From Rhynchopus sp. YZ270_cl-10 (lineage: Eukaryota; Euglenozoa; Diplonemea; Diplonemida; Diplonemidae), in assembly GCA_964035575.1 (NCBI GenBank), contig OZ037883.1, positions 1 through 64,000 of the forward strand: a DNA stretch of 64,000 nucleotides, written 5' to 3'. The notes beneath the pieces are model-generated. The model did not search any database and was not told the origin of the DNA. It saw nothing but the letters and a program-made list of their open reading frames with translations. Made by a program: the position numbers and the translations under genes. This document shows positions 9,888 through 19,946 of the stretch, in pieces. The first letter of the stretch is position 1, and every line of letters begins with the position of its first letter.

Positions 9888-12077
9888 TCATGGAGAAAGC
9901 TGTGTATTTGTCTCTGCCTCAACATCTACAAGACGGCGATCCTGTTTATGTGGTTGGGTTGAACTGAGTGTTGAACAAAACGCTGAACATACCTGCACCG
10001 GCTTTGCTGCTAGGTCTTCCTGAGGTCCCCTCTGAGCAGACTCATGAACCTTCTTCCAATCTTCATCTGAATGAGACAACTCAGCACGCATCACAGCAAC
10101 AATGTGATCCTTGACGAACTTGCACTGATCAAAGTTGCTGAAGGTCATGGGGAAGCGCATGGCCAGCCATCCGTAACATTCTGTCCACTTGAACCTCTGC
10201 TCCAGGTCTGCCAACAGTGTCCCTGCCGGTGGTGGCTCGAAGCCAAGTGGTACCTTCTCCTCGCGGTCATGGTACTCGAGCCAGGTGCGCAGCAGCTTGG
10301 CCCCTTCCTCTGTGCGGTCGGAGAAGGGAACAAAGGAGATAACAATCTTCTCCTGGATGGGGAAGCTCAGTCCCTCCATCATCTCTGCGATAGGAAGCAT
10401 TTGGCGTGTAATGTCGCACACAAAGAACGTCTCCTCTGTCTCCACCTCACGGATGAAGAGCTTCAGCAGCTCATGGTACGACTCAACCTCCTGAGAAGTG
10501 GGAAGTGACCTTTGACGTGATGTTCGCGATACATACCTGATGCAAGTTCCAGTACACCCCAAGAATGTCTTGTGTAGGGATCAACCCTGCCTTCTGGATC
10601 AGTTCACCCGCACCCTGCTCGAAAGCCTTCCTCACGTACGACACGTCTCTGTTGTGCAGAGTGGAGACGTACCCACAGTCTGCAAACGCACAGCTTGCAC
10701 GTCCTGCTCTTCCTCCGATCTGTCAAATGTTGAAAATCAAAAGCCAATGTGAAGGATGGGACAAACCTGGAGGACGTGCGCGTGTGTGAGGTTTTTCATG
10801 TCACCTTGGTGGTACTTCGAGATCGTGCTGAAGATAATTCTGTGAGAAACAGCAGTTGGATGAGTGGCACCTGATTGCAATAAATCATACCTTCGAATGT
10901 TCAAGTTCAGACCAAACGCAATGGCATCTGTTGCAACAAGTACGGAGTTCTCTCCTTCGCCGACTTTGTTGAACTGTGTCGTCTGTGCCTCTCTCACTTC
11001 GTGAGGAAGTGCCCCGTACACGATGTTCACTTTCATTCCTGGACGTGACTGCTCAATTTGAGATTTGATGTTGAACACCTGCTTTCTGGAGAAGCAGACA
11101 ACGCAATCACCACGCTCGATTTTACGGAGGTCCCCCGAGAGGGGCTCTGAGATCTTGAGAGGGACGAGACGTTCATGCCAGATGATCTTGAGCGAGTCCT
11201 CTTCGCCGGTGGCACGGAGGAGCTTTTTAATAACGGGGATTGCACGCGGCTCACCACAGAGGTGGATCTCGCGTGCGGGGAGGCCCATGAGGGCACGGGA
11301 CCAGGCCCAGCCACGTTCACGATCGCCGATCATTTGTATCTCGTCGATGATTCCGACGTCAATTGACTCGTCGATGGGGCACATCTCCACCGTGCAGGAG
11401 ATGAACTCACCGCTGCCGTTGAAGACGACTTCATCTCCGATGAGCAGCTCGCAGGGTACACCTCTATTGTTCACCTTTTCGCAGACCTGCGCTGCAAGCA
11501 GCTTGAGAGGTGCGCAGTAGACACCACTTCTGGCTTTGAGGAGACGCTCGAGGGAGTCGTGAGTCTTCCCTGAGTTTGTGGGACCTGCGTGGAAGAAGAT
11601 GCGGCGGCGCATGTAGCGCGCCTTGGGGTACCACTCCCACGGGCGGTGCATGTCTGAGTAACGAGGTGCCTCGTTCCTGTAGAACCAGTCCGCAAAGATC
11701 TCGTAGAACTTGTCAATCAGATCCTGCTGGTGGCCAGACAGCGAACGCAGCTCCTTGATCTCCTTCTCGCTGAAGGGGTACGTGTCAAAGAAGTATTCAA
11801 GCTTGTTCACCACAATGTCGTCCTGCGACTCGCAGATCAGGCCCTTCAGCTCTGCACGCACCGAGGACGACCGTGAGCATATCAAGCGGAGGTCGCGCAG
11901 GATCGATTCACGCTCGTTCAAGGCGGCGTCGTTTGTCGACTTGACACCGCCACCCATATCCCGATAGAAGTCGCGCGACCCTGGCTTCGGGTTTTGTTGG
12001 TAGCATCGCGCCGAGGTGGTCGTGGTGCGGAACAACGCCCGCAGCAGACCCTGCCTCCCCACAGAGAGGACGTTCAT
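9888..12077 (-). CDS. SUV3: SUV3-like mitochondrial ATP-dependent RNA helicase, five exons
   Basis: Exons on the minus strand are 12077-10891, 10839-10767, 10719-10537, 10490-9993 and 9941-9888, joined in frame to 664 residues. Introns of 51, 47, 46 and 51 nt begin GTATG or GTTTG and end AG. The N-terminus (MNVLSVGRQGLLRALF) is Arg-rich like a mitochondrial presequence. Walker A is AGPTNSGKT (~164-172), motif II is DEIQM (~245), and NLNIRRIIFSTISKY crosses the first splice join as in SUV3. IGGRAGR (421-427), motif VI, follows the second join, and the family C-terminal domain follows. SUV3 unwinds RNA for mitochondrial RNA decay. Length is near normal for the family (about 740-790). A pyrimidine tract and AG lie 12 nt before the ATG. 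Confidence 0.95.
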
Positions 12078-12208
12078 TTGTGTGTAACACTTTTGACGGT
12101 GGTGTGAAGAGGTGGGTGGTGGGCGGGTAAAGGAAAATAGAGGGGGGGAATTGCCTATTTTGGAAGGTCTTCAACAGTAGGAAGTACCGTTTGCTTGGTA
12201 TGGTGGCT

Positions 12209-13651
12209 CTATCTGAGCTTTGGCTTCGTGGTGAAGATCGGATGAACCCCTTGTCCGTGCTGCGGGTTGGTGACCGTGTACCCATGGTCGGTGTACGCAG
12301 ACCCGATCTTGATCGGCTTCTCCGTTCCTAGTCTCTTTTCGAGACCTGCGCGCTGTTTTATCTCCATCCCACGTTCTCCGTGTTCGCCCCATTTTAGGTG
12401 GAAGTCTGGGTCTCCTGTGTGGTTTGCGTGGCCGGTGACAGCACGGCCACGGACACGCATAGGAACTCGTTGGGTGTAGGGGTCGCACCACCAGCGGCGG
12501 ACGTGAGAGAACTTTTGCTGTTGAACTTCATCTGGGACGGACATGAGGAAATTCTGCCAGATGAAGACACCTGTGGAGGTCGTGCTCCAGAGTTCTTGTG
12601 AGGGAACCTGCCCGCCGTAGCGGTGCAGTACCGGCACGTAGCCCTCGCAGGCCTCGTCAAGCCTGTCGGGGTCGCACTTGAGGGACAGTCCTGCAGCCTC
12701 GAAGAAGCCGTTCATGAACTCCTCGTCCTCCTCATCGTAGCCCTGCCCCCACTGGCACATGCCACGGTACTTGTGGTGATACTGCTCCTTCACCTTGGAC
12801 TGCCCCCAGTTCTCTCCAAAGTAGTGCACTACATGCATGAACAGCTCCGCATCCGCACGCATCGTCACGCAGTTCCCAGTCACAAACGCCTTGTGTGAGG
12901 ACCGCCCACCAACTATTGCATAAAACCTACGCGCCGTTGACTCGTCCTCCGTCACCAAAGCACACGTGTTCACAGCAAGCCCGTGCCCCACCGGGTGCAG
13001 CTCTGTGCTCAACCGGTCCAGATCTTGTGTTCGGAACAGCTGTTCCCCCAAGGCCCGTTCATACGAAGGTGTGTCGTACATAACCTGAATCTCCCATGCA
13101 AGCGGTGCGTCGTCTGCGTTTTCGAGGTGGCTTGGTGTGTCGGTGTCGGCGTACAGACTGTCGTTGACCTGCGTCGGGACTTCGGGTGGTGGTTTGTAGA
13201 GAAGGTTGGGTGGGATGCGTTTGTCTTTGATGAAAGAGCCTCCCTGGTCGGAGCTCTCCTGGAACTTACCTGCGACGATTGGCGGCTCGTCGTAGATGCC
13301 GAATGGGCGGTGCAGCAGGCCCTGCGAGTCCATCGCACGCTGCTGCTCTTCTGTGATCGCGACATCTACTCCTGGGAGGTGCCAACGATCGTCACTCTTC
13401 CAACGCTCCGCAAGGTAGCGTTTGCGCTCCTCCGCTGCGTCGCGCTGGAGTGCGTTCTCCTTCGGCGGCACTGCGCTGAGCACGTCGGTGGGCGCAGCCA
13501 CGTACATTGCTGCGTCGGCAAGGCCAGGGGTCGGTGTCTGCTTCGCCTTTTCATTAGGCGATGTGAAGGTATCATACTTGCTGGAGGAGGGGGGCGCGTC
13601 ACTACTTGCACCACGACGGCAGCGCAGCAACGCTGTGCGTGCGTGCCTCAT
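12209..13651 (-). CDS. Unrecognised protein, probably mitochondrial
   Basis: A 480-residue single-exon frame, GC-rich like its neighbours. The start MRHARTALLRCRRGASS has the Arg-rich, acid-free look of a mitochondrial targeting sequence. No transmembrane segment is evident. The middle contains many Trp, Tyr and His (GMCQWGQGYDEEDEEF, HVRRWWCDPYTQRVPM) and the C-terminus is basic. I do not recognise a family. A lineage-specific subunit of a mitochondrial ribosome or respiratory complex is possible but is only an inference. It lies 131 bp upstream of SUV3 in the same direction. The probable mRNA start at 13666 (after TTCCAAACAG) would place a very short upstream frame just before the ATG. Confidence 0.75.
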   Translation of the reverse strand: MRHARTALLRCRRGASSDAPPSSSKYDTFTSPNEKAKQTPTPGLADAAMYVAAPTDVLSAVPPKENALQRDAAEERKRYLAERWKSDDRWHLPGVDVAITEEQQRAMDSQGLLHRPFGIYDEPPIVAGKFQESSDQGGSFIKDKRIPPNLLYKPPPEVPTQVNDSLYADTDTPSHLENADDAPLAWEIQVMYDTPSYERALGEQLFRTQDLDRLSTELHPVGHGLAVNTCALVTEDESTARRFYAIVGGRSSHKAFVTGNCVTMRADAELFMHVVHYFGENWGQSKVKEQYHHKYRGMCQWGQGYDEEDEEFMNGFFEAAGLSLKCDPDRLDEACEGYVPVLHRYGGQVPSQELWSTTSTGVFIWQNFLMSVPDEVQQQKFSHVRRWWCDPYTQRVPMRVRGRAVTGHANHTGDPDFHLKWGEHGERGMEIKQRAGLEKRLGTEKPIKIGSAYTDHGYTVTNPQHGQGVHPIFTTKPKLR

Positions 13652-13980
13652 CTTTGCTTGCGCATTCTGTTTGGAATATGTGCAGGGGCGTGATGTGTTG
13701 TGGATGGGTGAAAGGGGAAAGGGATGTGTGGAGGTGCCTTTTTTGTTACAAGTACGCTAGTTTCCTCATATCCGACCGTTGTCGAAAACCAAGGGGTTGT
13801 GTACAATACCGCATTTTTTTGAATGTAGCAATGTGCACCGAAGGCAAACATCATTCGTTTTGGGAGCTATAGTTCCTTGTTTCTTTTCAAGGATTTTGTT
13901 GCATTTTTCATTTTTCGTTTATCCTCACTCTTTATCTCTACCTAAAATAATACAAGTCGCAACGCGAAGCGGGAAAGGGA
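13652..13980. other. Intergenic stretch, nothing recognised
   Basis: 329 bp between the unrecognised mitochondrial-type gene and TYR1. Apart from the pyrimidine-AG acceptor near 13667 no structure or frame stands out. Confidence 0.6.
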
Positions 13981-15291
13981 TCATTTTGCGTTTTCCTCTG
14001 CAAGTCTTTTTATGAGCGTGGAGCTCAGCTTCATGCCGTCTGCCAGGCGGTCTTTGAAGAAGTCACGTGTCTGTTCGAACTGTGAGACGTAGCCGTCACC
14101 GTCGCCATGCGAGACGATTGTAGCCCACTCCCGCACAGATGCTGTGAAGGCAAGGTCATCCGGGAGGATCGACTTGTCATGGCACGCGCTGTGCACACTC
14201 TCCAGCAACATCTTTTCGTTGGTGAACAGGTACTCCGCGATTCCCAGGCGCAAACGGAACACAGGCGTTTCGCAGACAAGGTCCTGGTACGGCTCAATAC
14301 CCAGCTTGTGCCACGAGTCGACCATCGCCAAAATGCTCAAATGGCTGTTACTCTTGACAGAGCTTTTGTCCTCGACCCCCAAAGAAAAGTCCTTCATGAC
14401 CGAGTCTGGAAGGAGCGTTGCCTTGCGGCGTCCGAAGAGTGCGTCGCGTGCAGCCATGACACGTGCGCGCATCTCGTCCTCCTTCTCTGTGATCATGAGC
14501 TGAAAGAGCTCGCTTGTGGACGCGTTGTACTGCATCACTTGCCTCTTCGCGCGTGGGTTCAACAATGCCAAACCACAGTACACATGCGCCTTGGAGGAGT
14601 AGATCCTGAGGCACGCCAGCACCTTCACGTTGTCGATGCCCCCTATGTACGACGACTCCTCCCACGGAAAGCAGCCCATCGCCTTCCACGCGGTGCCCAT
14701 AGACTCGAATGCGATGTGCGTCAGGACCTGCGTGTTGGCAGTGATGGAGTCGTGCTCCTCCACACTCATGTTCACGATGCGGTATGCAAACGCATCTTCG
14801 AAGAGCTTGCAGATGTAGCGTGAGACTGGTGGTGCGACGCGATGGTCGACCATGACGCAGGTTTGCCCCTTGGTGTCGACAAGCGGGCCATGCAGGGAGT
14901 GGCACGGCATGATGGATACGTCGTCGGGAAGGTGCGCCGCAAAGGCGTCGATCTCAATCTGCTTCACACTGCTCTGCCCCATCACAACGCTGCCCAGCTT
15001 CGACGCTGTTCCGTACCGTGCGACTACCTTGCCGAAGTTGGCTGCCTCTACACTGTAGATAATGATGTCCGAGGCACGTGACACAAGCGCACCATCGGCA
15101 ACAATACGCACCTTATCATTGCCCTTATACTTAGCCTCAAGCGCCTCACGCATCTGCGGTAAATCGCACGCAAGGATCCGCGACACTCGCCCCATCTGCG
15201 ACAGTTTGTCGGCGTAAAGGCACCCCATGTCGCCCATACCAATGATCCCCACAACGCATGGATCCGGCAGTGCTAGGGAGAGCTCGGCCAT
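13981..15291 (-). CDS. TYR1: Prephenate dehydrogenase, TYR1-like
   Basis: The protein is 436 residues from the ATG at 15291 (MAELSLALPDPCVVGI). A GTG- or upstream-start form would add 21 residues without helping the fold. The N-terminus has the NAD(P)-binding glycine loop GIIGMGDMGCLYADKL (~13-28). Next come the conserved stretches IIIYSVEAANFGKVV and IMPCHSLHGPLVDTKG, and an all-helical C-terminal domain with EEHDSITANTQVLTHIAFESMG. The arrangement and spacing match fungal Tyr1, which oxidatively decarboxylates prephenate to 4-hydroxyphenylpyruvate in tyrosine synthesis. The length is close to yeast Tyr1. Arogenate as substrate cannot be excluded. A TTCACTTCTCCCAAGCAG acceptor-like site ends 24 nt before the ATG. 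Confidence 0.92.
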   Translation of the reverse strand: MAELSLALPDPCVVGIIGMGDMGCLYADKLSQMGRVSRILACDLPQMREALEAKYKGNDKVRIVADGALVSRASDIIIYSVEAANFGKVVARYGTASKLGSVVMGQSSVKQIEIDAFAAHLPDDVSIMPCHSLHGPLVDTKGQTCVMVDHRVAPPVSRYICKLFEDAFAYRIVNMSVEEHDSITANTQVLTHIAFESMGTAWKAMGCFPWEESSYIGGIDNVKVLACLRIYSSKAHVYCGLALLNPRAKRQVMQYNASTSELFQLMITEKEDEMRARVMAARDALFGRRKATLLPDSVMKDFSLGVEDKSSVKSNSHLSILAMVDSWHKLGIEPYQDLVCETPVFRLRLGIAEYLFTNEKMLLESVHSACHDKSILPDDLAFTASVREWATIVSHGDGDGYVSQFEQTRDFFKDRLADGMKLSSTLIKRLAEENAK

Positions 15292-15495
15292 GGTTAAGTG
15301 TAGTGGATTTGGTTCCTGCTTGGGAGAAGTGAATGCAGTGGGGAAGGCTTTCAAAATTGGTAGAAAACAAAAACAGAATACGACTATCCGTTACTAAACC
15401 TAAAAGAAACGCACTTTTTTTTTACAGCTCTTTTCGGTGTAAATTGAGTCGAATCCAACAGCTCCGTTCTCTCCAGGACAATCCCACCCCTCCCC

Positions 15496-16047
15496 CTACC
15501 AGTGATCGGTGAGCATGAAGGACTTCTTCGGCCCGTCCTCCTTGCGGAACTCCTGCTCACGCGTGGAGGGGGTTGTCTCGAGGAGGACCTTAAGCTTCTG
15601 CAGAAGCCCCTTCCGCTCTGCGTCGAGGGGCTCTGTGGGCGAGAGCTCGATCTGCGACAATGCAGCACAGAGTGCGCGGACGGGTGCGGCCTGTGCCTTG
15701 GGCAGGTGCCCCCGCTTGCGTGCCTCTGCTGAGTGCCGTGCAAGCTCTGCAGCAGCTGCGTCAAGGGTGGCCTGCACACTCGCAGTGTCACGGCAGGCGA
15801 CCCCCATCACCATCACCTTCGCAGGCAACGGCACAGTTGTGTCCGTGTCGTCCACAGACAGCACCTTGCCCTTGCTGATAAGCCGCTGCCCCTTCACCGG
15901 CACGCCAACGACAGTGGCCACAAAGGCCGCCAGCTCTGCGACACTGCGCACGCCGACCGCAGTGTACTTCTTCTTCTCGTGTTGGAGGACCACGTCAGGC
16001 ACATCCGGTGCGTCCTCCGCTTGCTGCGGTGCTGCTGCGTCCGACAT
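15496..16047 (-). CDS. BAG-family co-chaperone with ubiquitin-like domain
   Basis: 183 residues. An acidic N-terminus is followed by a ubiquitin-like fold at about 22-87 (KYTAVGVRSVAELAAFV, then RLISKGKVLSVDDT, which resembles the ubiquitin/BAG1 strand and turn). Residues ~88-165 form helices with a basic and Leu-rich pattern (ERKGLLQKLKVLLETT) consistent with a BAG domain, the Hsp70 nucleotide-exchange module. The Ubl-BAG order and small size fit BAG1-like proteins. The BAG part is weakly conserved, so this is the less certain half. It lies 204 bp upstream of TYR1 in the same direction. TCTATATCCTCTCCAG, a good acceptor, ends 26 nt before the ATG. Confidence 0.7.
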   Translation of the reverse strand: MSDAAAPQQAEDAPDVPDVVLQHEKKKYTAVGVRSVAELAAFVATVVGVPVKGQRLISKGKVLSVDDTDTTVPLPAKVMVMGVACRDTASVQATLDAAAAELARHSAEARKRGHLPKAQAAPVRALCAALSQIELSPTEPLDAERKGLLQKLKVLLETTPSTREQEFRKEDGPKKSFMLTDHW

Positions 16048-16494
16048 CCCACACGCCGTTTATTTTTGTACCCCTGGAGAGGATATAGAAAGAGGATAAA
16101 AGAGAAAAGTCGGTAAGATAGTCTCGTACATGTCACCTGAATTGAAAAATGTGGAGCTCTGGCGCAGAAAGAGTTTATGTGTCAAATTGATGAATACTGC
16201 GGAAGTGCCTATGAGTACTACTGCTGGAGGCAGAAAAAGATAAGCTTCAACGAGATGTATAAAAATAGGGGATTTCTTGTTTGCTTTTTTGAACAAAAGG
16301 AAGACAACTGAAAAAACAGACTGCATTGTTAAAAAATAAGGAAAATTTGCGATGTAAAACGTCTCTATAGGTTCATTATTGGACCCAAAAGAGTTCAGGT
16401 GAAAAAAACAACAGCGCCTGACCCCAAAGTTACTGCCACCCCCCCGCAGTCAACCCAACCCTGCAACTTTTTCTTTTTTTGTGGAAACAAAATA
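16048..16494. other. Intergenic stretch, AT-rich, nothing recognised
   Basis: 447 bp between the cyclase-like receptor stop and the BAG gene start. The only supported signal is the pyrimidine-AG site near 16074. Confidence 0.6.
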
Positions 16495-18867
16495 CTAAGT
16501 TGCTGAAGACGGACTGAAGAGGGAAGAGGTATTGTCGCGGTAGTACGCCGTTGTGTCCTCCCCACCTGAGGAAAACACCACACGTGGAGAGGAGTACCCA
16601 CCACCACCTGCGTGCGGGCAGTCTTTGAAGACGTAGGGTGTTGCACCAAGTTTCGTCTTGAACTTCACAAGCTCGATCCCCTCAACGTCCTTCAACCGCT
16701 CTATCATCCTCAGCAGCGGACGGTACTGCGCACGCACGTCGGAGCCTACCTCCTCCAGAGCTACCTCGAGGTCCGAACCTGTATCAAGCTCGTCCCAGAA
16801 GGAGACGTAACTGCGCCACACAGACACGATGTCAGCAGTCGACACATCTTCGAAAGTGGGACACACGTCGACAAGGAAGACTGCTGTGTCTCTCCTAAGG
16901 AAAGCCACACGATCGATTGGGCGGAAGTATGCCCGCAGCTCCTCCAGCTCGCTTTCCTGCTTCATGACTGCCTGGGCGAGACGGTCGCAGACCAACGTGT
17001 GAGAGCCGTGGGTGTGGCACAGCTCGCGCACGAGACGTGCCTCACGGATGAGGCCCCCTGCTGCGGCGCAGTAGCGCAGCGTGTCTGTCCCCAGGCACCA
17101 CATGCGCACGTTGCCGTACCTTGCGCCTAATACGCATTTCCCGATGAAGGACCTTGGTTTGTGCTCCTCAGCTGCACGCAAAGAGGCAATCTCCGCAACA
17201 CACCGCACGGCACGTACCTTGCTGTCGTTGTTCAGGAACAGCACGGTCAGGCCAGACTCGTCCATCGCGTGGACGAGGCCTGTGTGCAGCCTGCAGAGTT
17301 TGCAGAGGCGTGAAATGCATTCCAGAGAATGTGTATCGGCGTTGACGAGTGTCGACGCGCCTTCCAAAGAGTCCACCAGCGAGATTGCGTCGAACCGCAG
17401 CGAGAGAGCCACCACAATCTTGAAGCGGAAGCCGGACCCGCATGCATTCGGCTCACTGAGAAGGGAGGAGCGGCGCGCGAAGGCAATATCTGGAGGCGAG
17501 TCGTCTAGATCGACGTCGTTGCTGATCCCGAGCGGGTTGGGTGTCTGCGCGTGGAGGAGCTCTGCGAGAAGCGTCTCCTGCACCCTGTCGAGGTAGTACC
17601 CGAGGGAGTGGATGATGACACCTGTTGTGTCGTAGAGGCTGCAGAGCTCGGCCCCGAAGTAGCCGCCACCGATGTTCCATTTGAGGACACGTGAGAATGC
17701 GTCTGTGACGCGGTTCTGCTTGGCAGCGCCTTCGCACTGCACAGCCCCACTCACAGCGTAGTTCTGCAGGAACAGCGACAGGTGCCGCAGTGGCCGCACC
17801 GCCACCGCCGTCGCCACCACACAGCACACCGCACTGACCACCAGCCCCACGACCCCCCACACCGCAGACCACCGTGCAGCCTCAGAAGCTTCCTCCCGCA
17901 CAGACCGCGATGGCAGCGTCACAAACCCATCCACACTGCGCCCACCAAAGGGAACCGCCAGGTGCACAACGTACTCCCCATCCTGCGACAGGCTGTTCTC
18001 TGTATGGTGTTCGGAGGTGGCGTTGAACGGTGTGACAGTACCGGTCTGCCCGCCAAGGTGTGTCTCTGAGGCGAAGGACTCTGTGGCGGTGCTTGCGAGG
18101 AGTATCCCGGTGGTGTCGTCCACGATGTGCACGGAGAGGGCGCTGCGGAGCTCCGAATCTACTGTGCGCACTGCTAGCGACGACACCGCTGTCTGCACAG
18201 CTTGCGCAGACACTGCGACCATCGCCGCACCCTCAAAGCGCGCCCCACTTCCACCCATGAGGGGGTGCACCGCCAGCACCACCCCATTCCTCGCTGTGCC
18301 GTACAGCGCATACCCAACATGCGTCGCCACATCGCTGAGAGAACGGCCCCGCGCCTCTCGGTACCACCACTCCTCTGTGCAGTCTGCGCTGTGCGGTGGA
18401 ATCGGTTCAAAACGTTGCGTTGTGCGTGCGATGAGAGTTGTGTTGCGTCCGGTGTTGTCTGCCAGCGCGACTGTGTAGTGCGAGGTGTTGAGTGTGGCTG
18501 TGGTTGCGCTGCTGTTGTCTTCGAAGCATACGGCGGCAGATCTGACGTGAGGGTTGCCCTGATGCAGGCGTGTGACCGTGAAGCGCCACCAGGTGTTGCA
18601 TCGTGCTGAACCGCCACCTTCGTGGCGGCGGATGTCCCAGCGTGCCGCCCAATGTGCAGGCTCACGCAGCAGACGCGTGATGCTGCTATCGACAGTCTCC
18701 CCCACAGCAGCTCCAAAGGCATGCAGACGCCGCCCCGCCAGCACCTCCATCACCGTGCTGTACTGCGCGTGCGACACAACGGTGCACAACACAACCATGC
18801 AACCGCCACCAAGAAAGCACAGCGCCATCATCACACACACAGCAGGGACCTGGCATTTCTTGGGCAT
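16495..18867 (-). CDS. Membrane receptor with degenerate class III cyclase domain
   Basis: 790 residues from the ATG at 18867 (MPKKCQVPAVCVMM). The frame is open further upstream, but a pyrimidine-AG site (CATCCGACAG) ends 7 nt before this ATG. A membrane segment at ~7-31 and a second at ~333-357 (WGVVGLVVSAVCCVVATAVAV) flank a ~300-residue outer domain with several NxS/T sites and paired Cys, as in CACHE-type sensors. A short HAMP-like RPLRHLSLFLQNY follows. Residues ~470-650 resemble a nucleotidyl cyclase fold (FKIVVALSLRFDAISLVDSL, then LGARYGNVRMWCLGTD and AARLVREL-like ends), but the usual metal-binding FSDI and GD motifs are altered. It probably senses something outside and may signal without, or with reduced, cyclase activity. 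The architecture is clear. Activity is not. Confidence 0.72.
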   Translation of the reverse strand: MPKKCQVPAVCVMMALCFLGGGCMVVLCTVVSHAQYSTVMEVLAGRRLHAFGAAVGETVDSSITRLLREPAHWAARWDIRRHEGGGSARCNTWWRFTVTRLHQGNPHVRSAAVCFEDNSSATTATLNTSHYTVALADNTGRNTTLIARTTQRFEPIPPHSADCTEEWWYREARGRSLSDVATHVGYALYGTARNGVVLAVHPLMGGSGARFEGAAMVAVSAQAVQTAVSSLAVRTVDSELRSALSVHIVDDTTGILLASTATESFASETHLGGQTGTVTPFNATSEHHTENSLSQDGEYVVHLAVPFGGRSVDGFVTLPSRSVREEASEAARWSAVWGVVGLVVSAVCCVVATAVAVRPLRHLSLFLQNYAVSGAVQCEGAAKQNRVTDAFSRVLKWNIGGGYFGAELCSLYDTTGVIIHSLGYYLDRVQETLLAELLHAQTPNPLGISNDVDLDDSPPDIAFARRSSLLSEPNACGSGFRFKIVVALSLRFDAISLVDSLEGASTLVNADTHSLECISRLCKLCRLHTGLVHAMDESGLTVLFLNNDSKVRAVRCVAEIASLRAAEEHKPRSFIGKCVLGARYGNVRMWCLGTDTLRYCAAAGGLIREARLVRELCHTHGSHTLVCDRLAQAVMKQESELEELRAYFRPIDRVAFLRRDTAVFLVDVCPTFEDVSTADIVSVWRSYVSFWDELDTGSDLEVALEEVGSDVRAQYRPLLRMIERLKDVEGIELVKFKTKLGATPYVFKDCPHAGGGGYSSPRVVFSSGGEDTTAYYRDNTSSLFSPSSAT

Positions 18868-19178
18868 CCCGCCTCTGTCGGATGGTTGTGGGTTTTTGGA
18901 TGAAAGTTGTGGGGAGAATGAAAATGATGACGTTCTTTCTTTTTCCGTAAATTTAACAAAAATAACATAAGGTGGGGGTTGAAAAAATGCGGGGGGTTGT
19001 TTCGTCGTGATTTGACGGTGTGGCGTGTGGGGGATGCGGGGTGAGGTCAGGGACGTGAAGGGGTGACGTACTCGCTTCACAAAGGAGATTTACTTTGATT
19101 TGCTATAAACGGGTGGAAGGACAACGATACTCAAATACAGACCACAAAAAGTACAAAAAAAAAATACAAAAAAAATGC
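18868..19178. other. Upstream region of the cyclase-like gene
   Basis: It contains the Py-AG acceptor just before the ATG and then AT-rich DNA. The open frame running through to 19080 lacks family support and is probably 5' flanking sequence. Confidence 0.5.
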
Positions 19179-19946
19179 GAATATTGTCAGGGCTCTCAAG
19201 ATCCTCCACGAAAAAAGCAGAATTTTCGAAATGAGGAGGATTCGTTTTTGCAAAAAAAACCCCCCAAAAAAAAATTTTTCCCCCGCAACAAGCGGTCGTC
19301 GCGCGCTTCGCGCGCGCCTCCCTGACAGCCACAGAGCGGAGAGGCGGGTCAATTTTGCGAGATAACAAAAAACGGAAATCTAATCCTTTCTCTTGCACCG
19401 TACGCTCCACGAACCGTACAAAACCAATACGTCTTCCAGAAGCAGGGGCTGATGCAACGGCGGGTAATTTTTTTTAAATGGCAAAAATTTTGCAGCTTTG
19501 GTCACGTTGCATTTTTTGGCTGCAAAATACAAGGGTATCCAAAGACATTGCCAACTATTTTTTTGCGGAGCAAAAAAATAATATAAATGGCGCCGCAGGC
19601 GAAAAAAAATTGGGGTACGGTGTAAAAATGCTTCCTTTTACACTACAGAATCACTCAACGAACCCTTTTTTTGAGTAGCAAAAAATGAAAATGGCGCCGC
19701 AAGCAAATTTTTTTTAAGGTGCAGCCCTGGACGGTGCATACAGGCTCGGGAAAATATTGGCTCCCTCGGGGGAGACAAAGTGACCCCCACTATAAAACCC
19801 CTAGGAGGATAATCCTCCACCCGAGCCCGCCAAAAAAAAAAAAAAGTGGAGGAAATCCTCCACCAAAAAAGCCTGAAAAAAAAAAAAAAAGCCCCTGGAG
19901 GAAATATCCTCCCCTACGTGGAGGATCTTGAGAGCACTGAATATTG
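19179..19946. mobile_element. Foldback-type element with GCTCTCAAGATCCTCC ends
   Basis: GCTCTCAAGATCCTCCACG at 19192-19210 is the exact reverse complement of 19917-19935, and AATATTG/CAATATT continues the match outward. Inside are several GGAGGA...TCCTCC hairpins (19804-19920) and two copies of a GGCGCCGC-containing unit. No transposase is present, so it looks non-autonomous. Confidence 0.65.
19580..19705. repeat. Dispersed repeat with GGCGCCGCAGGC
   Basis: ATAAATGGCGCCGCAGGC, GGGTACGGTGTAAAAATGC and CACTCAACGAACCC occur in this order here and again at 41899-42021 with small changes. A second GGCGCCGC word ~110 bp on suggests a local tandem unit. Confidence 0.8.
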
